A model generated the notes under the pieces. That model was not told where the DNA came from and did no database searches. It worked only from the letters and a program-made list of their open reading frames with translations. From Streptomyces huasconensis (GTDB lineage Bacteria; Actinomycetota; Actinomycetes; Streptomycetales; Streptomycetaceae): DNA of 48,773 nt. The stretch's first letter is position 1. Each line of letters opens with the position of its first letter. The stretch lies in the NCBI GenBank assembly GCA_004010275.1, contig RBWT01000040.1, positions 1 through 48,773 of the forward strand. The letters run 5' to 3'. This document shows, in pieces, positions 19,113 through 29,207 of the stretch. A program made the translations under genes and the position numbers.

Positions 19113-19202
19113 CGGCTCACATCCGCATATCGGCTCACATCCACGCACCGGCTCACACCCGCGCGTCGGCCCACGCACTCGCGTCGGCCGACGCTCTCGT
19201 GT
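19113..19202. repeat. five tandem 18-base repeats
   Basis: Five consecutive 18-base units, each beginning CGGC, at 19113, 19131, 19149, 19167 and 19185. The first three share CGGCTCACA-CC; the last two have drifted (CGGCCCACG, CGGCCGACG). They lie in the 156-base gap between the sigma factor stop and the convergent nitrobindin gene, so they are probably untranslated. Confidence 0.9.
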
Positions 19203-19259
19203 GGGCGGACACGAACCGATCGACCGCCTGCCGGAACACACCGTGTACGCCGCGCCCGC

Positions 19260-19802
19260 TCACCCCTTGCGGTGCAGGAGCGCCGAGAGGTGGTGCTGCA
19301 AGGGCTGCCCCACGGCCGCGAGGTCGTGGACGAAGGTGAGGGTGTCGGGGGCGGTGAGGGTGTAGCGGCGGCGGGTGGCGTCGACCTTCTTCGCGGTGGG
19401 CGCGAGGGCGACCTCATGGGTGGAGAGGTCCACCGTGTCGCCGCCCGCGTGACCGACCGCGATCTCCGCGACGCCGGTGGGCTGGGTGATCAGCGCCTCC
19501 ACCCGGCCGTCGGCCTGGAGCCGCCACCAGCCGCTCTCGCGGGCCGAGGGGCGCAGCGGCCGGCCGTCGGCGTCGACCAGCCAGGCGCGGGCCTCGTAAT
19601 GCAGGAACGGCCGCCCGTCGTGGCTGAAGGTGACCTCCTGCGCGTACGCGAAGTCCGCGTCGAGCGTCGGATACTCGCCGCTGCCCCGGCCGTGCCAGGT
19701 GCCGAGGAGGCCTAGGACGGGCGTGAGCAGCGCGTGCGGGGCGGGTTCCTCGTCGGGGCGGTGGGCGTCGGGGTACGGGTGCTGTGGTGCGGGGTCGGAC
19801 AC
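19260..19802 (-). CDS. nitrobindin-type heme-binding protein
   Basis: A 180-residue intact protein of the nitrobindin/FABP-like beta-barrel family (formerly DUF1794, related to M. tuberculosis Rv2717c). The signature [13 protein letters not shown] (residues about 33-45) and a FLHYEARAW strand are visible; a conserved His in the C-terminal [15 protein letters not shown] stretch is the likely heme ligand. Known members bind heme and scavenge peroxynitrite in the cytoplasm. The GTG at 19802 has CAGGAG eight bases upstream. Confidence 0.88.
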   Translation of the reverse strand: MSDPAPQHPYPDAHRPDEEPAPHALLTPVLGLLGTWHGRGSGEYPTLDADFAYAQEVTFSHDGRPFLHYEARAWLVDADGRPLRPSARESGWWRLQADGRVEALITQPTGVAEIAVGHAGGDTVDLSTHEVALAPTAKKVDATRRRYTLTAPDTLTFVHDLAAVGQPLQHHLSALLHRKG

Positions 19803-19973
19803 GGTGCGTGCTCCTGGGATGCGGCGGGCCCGGGCGGGTCCCGGGGTGCAGCCTAGACGTGGGGCGCCCGCGCATCGGCTTCCGCCGCCGAACCCCCGTA
19901 CACGCGTGTGCCGTTGGACCGTAGGTTGTGCGGCGAACGGTTCACCCTCCGGCTGAGGCGGCACACGTACCCC

Positions 19974-20765
19974 ATGGACGTACCCATGACCGAAATCGAC
20001 ACATCGGTGCCGCACTCGGCCCGGATCTGGAACTACTGGCTGGGCGGGAAGGACAACTACCCCGTGGACGAGGAGGCGGGCGACGCTTACAGCGCCGTCT
20101 TCCCCGGCATCGTCGCCGTCGCCCGCGGCAGCCGCGCCTTCCTGCGCCGGGCCCTCACCCATCTGGTCACCGAGGCGGGCATCCGGCAGTTCCTCGACGT
20201 CGGGACGGGCCTGCCGACCGTGGACAACACCCATGAGGTGGCCCAGCGGCTCGCCCCCGAGAGCAGGATCGTGTACGTCGACCACGACCCGATGGTCCTC
20301 GCGCACGCCCGGGCCCTGCTCACCTCCACCCCGGAGGGGGCGACCGCCTACGCCGACGCCGACGTGGCCGACCCCGACCGCATCCTGGCCGCGGCGGCCG
20401 CGACGCTGGACCTCACCCGGCCCACCGCCCTCATCCTCAGCAACATCCTCGGCCACGTCGCCGACCACGCCCGGGCGCGCTCCGTCGTCACCCACTTGAT
20501 GGGAGCGCTGCCCTCCGGCAGCTTCCTCTGCCTCAACGACGGTTCGCGGGGCGTCGACGCCGCGTACGAACGCGCCCAGGACGCCTACAACGAGTCCGGC
20601 GCCGTCCCCTACCACCTGCGCCCCGTCGACGAGATCGCGGCGTTCTTCGACGGCCTCGAACTGCTGGACCCGGGGGTCGTGCCGGTCACCCTCTGGCGGC
20701 CGGAGGCGGCCTCCCCCGCCCCGGAGCCGATCGGTGAGCACGGCGGACTCGCCCGCAAGCCCTGA
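19974..20765 (+). CDS. SAM-dependent methyltransferase, DUF574 type
   Basis: A 263-residue protein of the DUF574 family (methyltransferase type 19), which Streptomyces carries in many paralogues. It opens with the hallmark [18 protein letters not shown], followed by motif [23 protein letters not shown]-like motif [18 protein letters not shown], and a family-typical [20 protein letters not shown]. The ATG at 19974 and one at 19986 are both in frame; neither has a strong ribosome binding site. Intact. Substrates of this family are unknown. Confidence 0.9.
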   Translation: MDVPMTEIDTSVPHSARIWNYWLGGKDNYPVDEEAGDAYSAVFPGIVAVARGSRAFLRRALTHLVTEAGIRQFLDVGTGLPTVDNTHEVAQRLAPESRIVYVDHDPMVLAHARALLTSTPEGATAYADADVADPDRILAAAAATLDLTRPTALILSNILGHVADHARARSVVTHLMGALPSGSFLCLNDGSRGVDAAYERAQDAYNESGAVPYHLRPVDEIAAFFDGLELLDPGVVPVTLWRPEAASPAPEPIGEHGGLARKP

Positions 20766-20910
20766 CCGGTCCGGCGGTGGGCCGCAGGAGTGACACACGC
20801 GACGGCCGGGACGCCGGAACTCCGGTGGGTGAAGAGAGCGCGCTACCTATCGGTACCGGGGGTACACGACGCAGGGAACCCCCACTGTCCAGCCGAGAAG
20901 GAGCACTGTC

Positions 20911-21420
20911 ATGGCGGCCAAGGCGAACGAGGCGGCGTCCAAGGACGTCGTGGAGCTGATCCTCGACGACCACCGGCGCATGGAGGACCTCTTCCGTGAG
21001 ATGCGCAGCGTGGAGGGCGACCGGGCGGGGGCCCTGCGCGAGTTCGCGGACCTGCTCATCGCGCACGCGCTCGCCGAGGAGGCGGAGGTCTACCCCGCGC
21101 TCAAGCGCTACCGGGACATCGAGAACGACGAGGTCGAACACGGCGTCGAGGAGCACGAGGAGGGCAACGAGGCGCTCCTGGCCCTGCTGGAGGTCGACGA
21201 GGTCGGCTCCGACGACTGGGACGAGAAGCTGGAGAAGCTCGTCGAGGCGGTCACCCACCACGCCGACGAGGAGGAGCGCACGATCCTCAACGGCGCGCGC
21301 GAGAACGTCGCGATGGAGCGCCGCGAGGAGCTGGGCGAGGCCTTCGCCAAGGAGCGCGCCAAGCAGCTCCAGGCGGACTGCGGAAGCGTGGAGAACGTCC
21401 GTCGGATCGTGAAGTCCTGA
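20911..21420 (+). CDS. hemerythrin HHE domain protein
   Basis: A 169-residue intact all-helical protein with the hemerythrin HHE iron ligands: the first His in LILDDHRRMEDLF, the second with Glu in IAHALAEEAEVYP, then EHGVEEHEEGNEAL and THHADEEERTIL. Such proteins bind a di-iron centre and are linked to oxygen, nitric oxide or stress handling. The ATG at 20911 has AAGGAG at good spacing. The upstream gap has GGGTAC at 20860, resembling the -10 of stress sigma factors, but no convincing -35 partner. Confidence 0.9.
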   Translation: MAAKANEAASKDVVELILDDHRRMEDLFREMRSVEGDRAGALREFADLLIAHALAEEAEVYPALKRYRDIENDEVEHGVEEHEEGNEALLALLEVDEVGSDDWDEKLEKLVEAVTHHADEEERTILNGARENVAMERREELGEAFAKERAKQLQADCGSVENVRRIVKS

Positions 21421-21432
21421 GCGTGGTGCGCG

Positions 21433-21461
21433 CCGCGCTCGGGAAGGAGCCCTGAGCGCGG
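21433..21461. terminator. hairpin terminator between convergent genes
   Basis: CCGCGCTCGGG pairs with CCC-t-GAGCGCGG around a six-base loop: 11 base pairs with one bulged T. It starts 13 bases after the hemerythrin stop and faces the convergent STAS gene. Confidence 0.65.
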
Positions 21462-21497
21462 GGCCCCCGCCCTTTCACCCCCGTTCAGACCTCCGGT

Positions 21498-21894
21498 TCA
21501 GTCCTGGAGGGGTGGCCAGACCGGGCGCTGCGCCTGCGGCAGTTCCGCCAGGGCGTGGCCGACCGTGCGGTGGCTGGGGAGCAGGTGCGCGCTGCCGGTC
21601 TGCGCGAGCAGATCCGTCAGCCGGCGGCCCGCCCCGGCCAGCAGGAGTCTGCCGTCGCGGCGCTCCAGCAGCCACCGCATGGCCAGCAGGCAGTTGAGCC
21701 CCCTGCGAGTCGCAGAACGACAGGGCGGTGGTGTCCAGGACCAGATGCCGGTGGCCCGCGTCGACGCAGGCGCCGAGGGTGCCCAGGAAGAGTGCCTCGC
21801 CGGTCTGGTCGAGTTCGCCGGTGACACGCAGCACCACGCAGTCGTCGCAGCTCGCCAGCTCCGTGATCGTCAGACGATGGATCTGCGTGGACAT
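21498..21894 (-). CDS. STAS-domain anti-anti-sigma factor (one frameshift)
   Basis: About 131 residues of the STAS (SpoIIAA/RsbV) family. Visible are LRVTGELDQTGEALFLGTL (strand and helix before the switch), HLVLDTTALSFCDSQGL with the phosphorylatable Ser in the DS pair, then LLAMRWLLERRDGRLLLAG and a basic-aromatic tail. Five Cs at 21697-21701 where the family frame needs four cause the single break. The ATG at 21894 has GGAGG five bases upstream; a start at 21906 would overlap that site. Such proteins release sigma factors from RsbW-type ATPases; the ATPase at 17639 is a possible partner. Confidence 0.84.
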
Positions 21895-22153
21895 CGGCGC
21901 CTCCATCTCTCGCGGCGCCACCCTACGCCCGCGTCGCCCGGTGATCGGCACTCTTATGGAGGAGTGTGCCCCGCATCTCGCGGCGCAGCGAAGCGGCACG
22001 TGTTTTCTCGCCGGGTCCCACAAGGCGCGGCATCCCCTGCCGCGGCCTTGCCGACTTTCGGTGGGCCGGGGCCGGTCCGCGGCTACGCTGGTCGGGTCAC
22101 CACCGCGCGGGCGGGTTCGGGCCGCGGGGCGGAGCGGCCGAGGGAGGGTGCGC

Positions 22154-25100
22154 GTGGACGGGGGCACGGTAGGTCTGCGGGTCGCGTCGGGCGTAGATCG
22201 CGCCGCTGCTCAAGCGGTTGCTGCTGCCCGCCCCGAAGGCGCCGGGGGCGTCGTTCCCGGAGCGGCCGGTCCCGGTCAGGCGCCTGATGGCCTTCTCCCG
22301 TGAGCACCGCGCCCTCAGCGAGGACGATCTGCACCGGATCGCCCGTGAGCTGGTGCGCCGGGCGGTGCGGGCCGCCGGTCCGTACGATCCACCGGTCGGC
22401 GCCGACGAGAAGGACGCCGTGGCGCTGGCGCTGACCCGTACTCTGCTCGCGCTCGGCGACCTCGAGATGGACGATGTCCAGGCCTTCGCGCTGGGGCCCG
22501 AGGAGCTGGCCGCCGAGCTGTCGCGGCGGGCGGGGCCGAGGACCCGCAGGCTGCTGAGCGACGACGCCGCGCGTTTCCACGACCGGCTCCTGGAGACGGC
22601 CTGCGTCCATGTGGTGCGGTTCTTCAGTGAGCAGCCGGGGTTCGCGGCGCGCACGCAGGTCGAGCAGAGCCGCGAGATCCGCGCGCAGAGCGAGCGGCTG
22701 GAGCGCATCCTGGAGCGCCTGCCCGACGTCTCCGCGCAGGACGCCCGGTTCGAGGAGGAGTACGCCCGCTACGTCGTCCAGTACCACGGCAGGCTCACCA
22801 TCCACGGCGTCGACCTGCGCGAGCCCGCCGGCCAGGAATGGCCCCTGGAAGCGGCTTACTTGAGCCTGGAGGCCACTCCGCAGCGCGGGCCGGGGGACGC
22901 GGCGCCGATGGCGGACGCGAGCCGGCCGAGCGTGCGGCGGCGCCGGTGGAGACCGCCCTCGCCACCCATGACCGGGTCCTGCTGCGCGGCGTGGCCGGGA
23001 CCGGCAAGACGACGCTCGTGCAGTGGCTCGCCCTCACCACGGCGCGCCAGGACCGGGTGCCGGGCGCCCTGTCGCAGCTGCTGGGGCGCGTCCCGTTCGT
23101 CCTGCCGCTGCGCGCGCTGGCCCGCAAGGGCGCCGAACTGCCGATGCCGCAGGACTTCCTGCGCTGGATCGACTGCCCCCTGGTCGGCACCGAGCCGGAC
23201 GGCTGGGCCACGCGCGTACTGCGGAACGGCCTGCGCGGTGATGCTGATCGACGGGGCGGACGAGATCCCGAGGGGCGAGCGCGGCCGGGTCAAGGCGTGG
23301 CTCAAGAAGCTCCTCGCGGTCTTCCCGGGCAACCTGTGGCTGCTGACCTCGCGCCCCTCCGCCCTCGAACCGGGCTGGCTGCGGCACGAGGGCTTCCACG
23401 AGTACACGCTCAGCGGCGATGCGCCCCGCCGACATGCGGCGGTTCATCGAACGCTGGCACGCGGCGGCGGGCGCGCCCGCGCGTCTCGGGGAGTCGCTGA
23501 CGCTCGCGCTGCGCAGCAGGCCCGAGCTGAGCCGCCTCGCGACCAACCCCCTGATGTGCGGGCTCATCTGCGCCCTGCACCGGGAGCGCCGCGGCTTCCT
23601 GCCGCGCGGCCGCGCCTCGCTGTACGAGGCGGCGCTCGCCATGCTTTTGGAGCGGCGCGACGTGGAGCGTGAGGTCTACGGCGGCGTCGGCGGCACACCG
23701 CAGCTGGACCAGAAGTCGGCCACCGAGCCGCTGCGGCGTCTCGCGTACTGGCTGATCCGCAACGAACGCACCCAGCTGGACCGGGCGGACGCCGTCGATG
23801 TCGTACGCCGGCTGATGCCCTCGGTGGAGCGGCTCGCGGAGATCGGCGAGGCGGAGGACGTCCTCCAGCTGCTCCTGGAGCGGTCCGGGCTGCTGCGTGA
23901 ACCCGCCCAGGGCGCCGTCGACTTCATCCACCGCACCTTCCAGGACTTCCTGGGCGCCCAGGCGGTCCTGGAGGAGCGGGACATGGGGATGCTGGTGAAC
24001 AACGCCCACCTGGAGCAGTGGGAGGACGTGGTGCAGATGGTCGTCGCCCAGGCCCGTCATCACGAGCGCGGCGAGCTGCTCACCCGGCTGCGCGAGAGGG
24101 GCGAGCGGGAGCGGGACCCGGCCGTCCAGGCGCGGCTGCGGCTGCTCGCGCTCGCCTCCCTGGAGCAGGCCACCAGTGTCGCGCCCGCGGTGCGCGAGGC
24201 CATCGAGGCGCAGGCGGCGCGCATGGTGCCGCCGCGCGGTCTGCGCGAGGCCAGGTCCCTGGCGCAGACGGGACCGCTGCTCCTCGGGCTGCTGCCGCGG
24301 GCCGCGGAGCTGACGGGCGACGAGGAGCTGGCCACGGTCCACGCGATCTGCCAGATCGGCGGGGACGCCGCCATCCCCCGGCTGCGGGAGTTCCTGCACA
24401 CGGGCCAGTCCGCCGTACGCGCCCAACTCCTCTACCACTGGGACCGGTTCGATCCGGAGGTGTACGCCGAGGAGATCGTCCGGCCGCTCCTGGAGATCGC
24501 GCCCGACGAGACCGTCACCGTCCGCTCGCGCGCCGAGCTGGACCTGCTGCGCACCATGTCCGGGTACCGGCGCGTCAGCCTGTGGGGGGACTTCACCCCG
24601 CACGACATCCGCTCGGCCCTGGACGCCGGTCAGGTGCGGGAACTCCAGCTGCGCGACATCCTCGGCCTCGACTCGCTGGACGTGCTGTCCGGCCGGGCCG
24701 GCCTGGAGTCGCTCGGGGCTGCGCGGCTGCCGCAACGTCCAGGACCCCGGGCCGCTGACCCGGCTCCCCGCGCTGCGACGGCTCGCGCTGCGGGACCTGC
24801 CCCGCTTCGAGCCGCTGCGTGACCTCGCGGGCTGCCCACGGCTCGACACGCTCCTGATCGCGCCGACGTGCCCTGGCGGGGCCTCGCCGACCTGCCGTGC
24901 CCCGAGCGGCTGCGGGTGCTGTCGCTGCCGCCGACCGCCACCCGCCTCACGGACATCGCCGCCTGTACGAGCCTGACGGAGCTGCGGCTCCAGGGGGCGA
25001 GCGAGCGGCTGACCCCGGACTCCTGGGGAGCGCTCCTCGGTGAACTTCCCGAGCTGCGTACGCTCACGCTGACCTCGGCACAGCTGAGTCTGCTGCTGTT

Positions 25101-25359
25101 CGCGCCGCGTACCCGCCTGTCGCAGGTCACCCGGTTGAACGTGCACGCGGGGGCGGGGGCCGCGGTGCCGCTGCGGCGGATCTCCCTGCGGCTGCCCGGA
25201 CTCGAGGAGGTCCATCTCATGGAGGCGGCCGAGGTCGACCTCGGTTCGCTCGCCTCGCTGCACCGGCTGCGCAGGGTCCACCTCGACCATCCGGGTGACG
25301 TGAGCGGAGCGGAGGCGCTCGCCGCCGACGTCGAGCTGTCCGTGCACCCGCGGCCCTGA
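22154..25359 (+). CDS. NACHT NTPase with leucine-rich C-terminus (about six frameshifts)
   Basis: About 1,068 residues if indels are corrected. The N-terminal 270 residues are helical and end in [14 protein letters not shown], like the NACHT N-terminal helical domain of actinobacteria. The NTPase follows: Walker [14 protein letters not shown] (near residue 280), Walker [12 protein letters not shown] (near 362), LLTSRPSA (sensor) and [12 protein letters not shown] (winged-helix region). Residues 400-830 hold [15 protein letters not shown] and HEAT-like helices; residues about 835-1068 are leucine-rich-repeat-like ([16 protein letters not shown]). The GTG at 22154 has GGGAGG upstream. Frame breaks lie near 22192, 22875, 23240, 23415, 24715 and 24850, all with continued similarity. 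STAND NTPases of this build oligomerise on sensing a signal; bacterial NACHT proteins include anti-phage effectors. No effector domain is recognisable. It heads the cassette ending at 29921. Confidence 0.85.
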
Positions 25360-25454
25360 TCAACGGGCTGACACCCCACATGTGCTACGGGTAAATTCGG
25401 TCACCCCACGCGCAGTTGACAAGGAGCGGCACTACGGAGGCGGGACGCAGTCGG

Positions 25455-27575
25455 ATGGACAGAGCGGAAGACGTGCCGCTGTACGGCAGGGACCCGCTCC
25501 TGCGTGCGCTCGTCCCACGGCTGACCGGCCTGAAGTACGACGAGCGCGCGCGGACGGCGCGGGAGTTCCAGCGCGACCTGCCCGTGGTGCTGCTGACGGG
25601 GCGTCACGGCATGGGCCGCAGCGCGGTGCTGCGGGAGCTGGCGGCGCACTACCGGGGCCGGCTCCCCCTCGCCCACATCCGGATCGCGCCCGCGGGCACC
25701 TTCTCCACGGCCGGTCCCCGGGGGTCGCTCCCGGGCGGCACCGACGTCGACGGTCACGTCGTCACCGATCTCGTCGGCTGTCCTGGCCGAGCTGGCACGC
25801 CAGTTGGCGCCTTCCTACCGGCGCCCCCTTTCCCCGTGCTGCTGCCCGGCCTGTTCGCCGTCTCCAGCTGGGACCCGGCCGACGGCGCCGAGCGGGACGC
25901 GACCTGTCTGCGCCTTGCGCGGCTGCTGATCGCCTGCCGCCTGGCCGAAGGGTCCGAGCAGGAGGTGCGCCAGGCGTGGGCCGCGGCGGTCGAGGCCCGG
26001 GCCAGAGCGGCGGCCCCAGCGGCTCCATCCGCGCCCGACGCCCCCGATGCCCCTGGCGGCACAGGCAGCACAGCAGCACAGCGCGAGTGTTTCCCGCGCC
26101 CTGCACGGCGAGTACGCGCACCGGTACCGCGCGGGGCAGGAGCGGGACTGGTACCGCGCGCGCTTCCCCCAACTCCCGTCGAACATGGACCCCTTGGCGG
26201 TGCTCGGCGACTGGTACCACCAGGGCGGGGACTACCGGCGCGCGGTCGAGCGGACCCTCGTGGCGGCGTTCCGCCACGACGTCGCCGGGGCGTACGGCCG
26301 GCTGCAGCGCTGGAACCGCGAACCATGGCCCCTGGTCCTCCTGGACGACGTGCACCTGCCGGCCGGCGGACGCTTCCTCGACCTGCTCCTGGAGCACCGG
26401 GCGACGCCCGAGTCCCCCGAGCGCGAGGAACTGGTCGTCGTGGCGACCCGCCTCGGTGAACCGCCCGGCAGCGACCCCGGCCCGCTCGCCGCAGAACTGC
26501 CCGACCTGGTCCGGGCCAGCGGCTGGGAGCGCCGGGGCACCGCGCCCTCGGCGGGGCTGCTCACCGTGCCTCTCACTGCGCTGAGCGCGACGACGTCCTG
26601 CCGCTGCTCGACGCCGGTTCGGCCGGTGCCCCGCTCCACCCCTACCTCGCCTCCGCCCTGCACGCGCTGACCGGTGGCCACCCCGCCGCCACGGCCATGC
26701 TTCTGCTCGGCGTGCGCGCCGCGACCCGCACGGGCCGCGCCGTGGCGCCCCGGGATCTCCTCGACCTGCCCGCACCGGACGGCCGGCCGGTGCGCGAGGC
26801 GCTGCTGCGAGCGGCTGCTGCCGGACCGCCGCCAGCGTGACCGGCTGACCCTCCTCTCCCTGGCCAGGGACAGCGCGGCCGCCGAGGCGCTGGCGGCCCG
26901 GCTGCGCCTGGCGGGCCCCGAGAGCTGCCGGCCAACGCGGTCGCCGACTACCTCGAACAGCAGCACTGGCAGCGCCTGACGCCGCCCGAGAGTCCGCTGG
27001 TGACCGATCCGCTGCTCCAGCGGCTCCTGGTGCACGAGGCCCGCCGGCTCTCCCCGGGGCCCGACGACAGCCGGGGCTGGCAGGAGATCCACCGCTTCCT
27101 GCAGAACCACCACGCCCAGCGCGGCGACGGGGGCGAGGCGGACGCGCTGCGGCACATGCTGGCCGCCGGGGGCGTGGAGACGGTGGTGGCCTCGCTGGCC
27201 GAGGTGTTCCAGTCGGAGCAGGACGAGCGGGGCGCGGGGCACTGGCTGCGGTGCCTGCGGTATGCCGCGACCGCTCCGACCCCGCCCGAGCGCGACTGGC
27301 GGGACGACCGGCAGCGGATCGCGCTCGGCGCGCACGACGGCCGCTACCCCCACCTGGACGACACCGAGCGGTGCGTGAACCGGCTGCTGCACGCCCTGTG
27401 GTACCTCTCCGAGCCGCACACGGAGCCGGACCCCGACACGTGCACGGCCATCGAGCAGGAGCTGGCCTATCTCTCCCTGCGTCATCCTTCCTGGCGCGTC
27501 GCGCTCGGCCAGGCGGCCCGCAGATGGCCCGCCGCGGCCCGGGACAAGCGCCCCCTCCCCGTACCAGGACAGTGA
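25455..27575 (+). CDS. STAND-like ATPase with degenerate P-loop (several frameshifts)
   Basis: About 706 residues after correction. Residues 1-48 lead into a P-loop GRHGMGRSAVLREL (49-62), where the usual Lys is Arg. An Ala/Pro linker (ARAAAPAAPSAPDAPDAP) divides the NTPase, and Walker B is WPLVLLDDVHLP. Later pieces (LTGGHPAATAMLLLGVRA, LLPDRRQRDRLTLLSLA) look like the helical/winged-helix half of a STAND ATPase; the C-terminal 250 residues are helical and rich in charged and aromatic residues, with no domain I recognise. Breaks lie near 25780, 25835, 26080, 26580, 26810 and 26930. The ATG at 25455 is 95 bases after the NACHT gene; a TTG at 25416 is possible. The stop is six bases before the receptor gene, so they are one operon. 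Confidence 0.78.
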
Positions 27576-27581
27576 GGAAGC

Positions 27582-29173
27582 ATGTTCCGTCGCCACCCCC
27601 GCGAGTGGGGACCGATCGAGTGGGCCGCAGCCCTGGCCCTGGTCCTGGTGGCCGCGGTGGTCGCCGCGCTTCTCACCCTCGGCACGCGAGGGCCCGGCAG
27701 GTGCGGCGACGATCTGCGGGAGATCGGCGGGGACTGCGTCGGGGTGACGGAGTACGCCTTCGAGGCCGATCCGCGGTTGGAGGGCCTCATCGAGGAGGTG
27801 GCAAAGGAGAACGCGAGGGTGCGGCGTGACGCCGAGTCCCCCGCCGAGAACAGCGCCCGCATCCCCTATGTGCGGATCGCGCTGATGATGCCGTACACCA
27901 CGGACGAGTCCAGCGCGATGACCGTCGACATGATCCGCCGCGGTCTGGCCGGGGCGCTGAGCGCGCAGCAGGAGGCCAACAGCGGCAGCGGCCCCCACTA
28001 CCAGCTGCTGCTGGCGCCCGACGGCCGCAACCTCGACCAGTGGCGTCCCGTCGTCACCCGGCTCGCGGAGCTGGCGCGGGACAAGCGGGCCCCTCTGGTC
28101 GGGGTGACCGGCATCCCCAGCAGCACCGCCGACACCCGGCGGGCGATCGCCGCCCTGAGCGAACACGGCCTCCCCACCGTCGGTCGCCCGTCATCACGGC
28201 GGCCGACATGAACGCCGACCACTTCTTCAAGACGTCGCCGAACAACGACCAGTTCGCCCGCGCCCTGAAGCAGTACCTCGAAGAACGGCCGCAGCAGGGC
28301 CGGGGGTTCCTGGTCTGGGACAACCGCAGCGAGGACGTGTACTCGCGCAACCTCCGCCGGGTCTTCGAAAAGCACTTCGACGAGCGGTACGACTTCAAGG
28401 GGCACAACTCCAACTTCACCGGCTCCTCCGGCCGGGACAAGGGCATCCCGCGGCGGTTCACGGACGCCGTGCAGAAGATCTGCACCGCCCGGTCGGACAC
28501 CGTCTTCTTCGCCGGGCGCGACCAGGACCTGCCGGCCTTCGTCAAACGCCTCGCGCAGGAGGGCGACTGCGGCCGGGGCACGCGGCTGCGGCTGCTCAAG
28601 GTGGGCATCGGGCTCGAACCGACCCTCACCACGGACGAGACCACCCGCTGGCTGAAGGAGGCGCGGGCCACGATCATCGACGCGTCGTCCGTGGACCCGG
28701 CCTGGTGGAAGGGGAAGAACGATCCACCGCGCGCGCTCGGCCGCTTCCTCGACCGCTTCGACAAGCTGGACGCCCGGCACGAGCTGGGGGCCGATCCGCT
28801 GGACGACGGGTACGCGGTGATGTACCACGACGCGTTCACCCTGCTCGCCGACGCCGTCGACCGCACGTACAGCGAGGTCAACGAGGGCGGGGACAGCCCT
28901 CGGGGGAAGGACGGCCCGCTGATCCCGTCGAAGAACGACGTCTACAACACCCTCATCATGCCGAGCATCTCCGCGAACGGCTGCAGCAACTGCCTGCGGG
29001 GCGCCGGAGGTTCGTACGGGTTCGAGGGCCCGGGGGCGAACGACCAGTGGGCGGTGTGCAAGCCGGTCCCGATCGTCGAGTACCCGGCCACCCGAAGCGG
29101 CCGGGCGAAGGGGGAACCTCTGCCCGTCTACCGGACGTTCAGGGGCAAGGGCGACAAGACCTGCCCCGACTGA
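27582..29173 (+). CDS. membrane-anchored periplasmic-binding-fold receptor (one frameshift)
   Basis: About 530 residues. A single helix at residues 13-36 (WAAALALVLVAAVVAALLTL) after a short basic start anchors it N-in, with the rest outside the cell; there is no lipobox. The outer part is a type I periplasmic binding protein (Leu/Ile/Val or receptor-ligand-binding fold): IPYVRIALMMPYTTDES, MIRRGLAGALSAQQEAN, APLVGVTGIPSSTADT, then FFKTSPNNDQFARALKQYL and DTVFFAGRDQDLPAFVKRLA. Near the end is CSNC and a third Cys in WAVCKP, possibly disulfides. One indel near 28183. No permease or ABC ATPase is nearby, so it is more likely a sensor than a transport component. It lies six bases after the STAND-like ATPase and 34 bases before the FGE-fold gene. 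Confidence 0.82.
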
Positions 29174-29207
29174 CCACCCCGTACGACGAAGACAGAGGCC
29201 CCGCCCG

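Noticed and set aside
19113..19202. CRISPR array
   Set aside because: The 18-base units are directly adjacent with no unique spacers, and there are no cas genes.
20860..20865. Stress sigma factor promoter GGGTAC before hemerythrin
   Set aside because: No GNNT or GTT -35 element at 14-16 bases; the match is to the -10 only.
21949..21966. CACTC/GAGTG inverted repeat between the STAS and NACHT genes
   Set aside because: Only five bases per arm with an eight-base gap; expected by chance at this GC content.
23410..25347. Long minus-strand open frame opposite the NACHT gene
   Set aside because: No domain or start signal; it mirrors the NACHT reading frame.
27582..29173. ABC transporter substrate-binding protein
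   Set aside because: Fold matches, but there is no lipobox, permease or ATPase gene nearby, and the N-terminal helix looks like an anchor; I call it a receptor.
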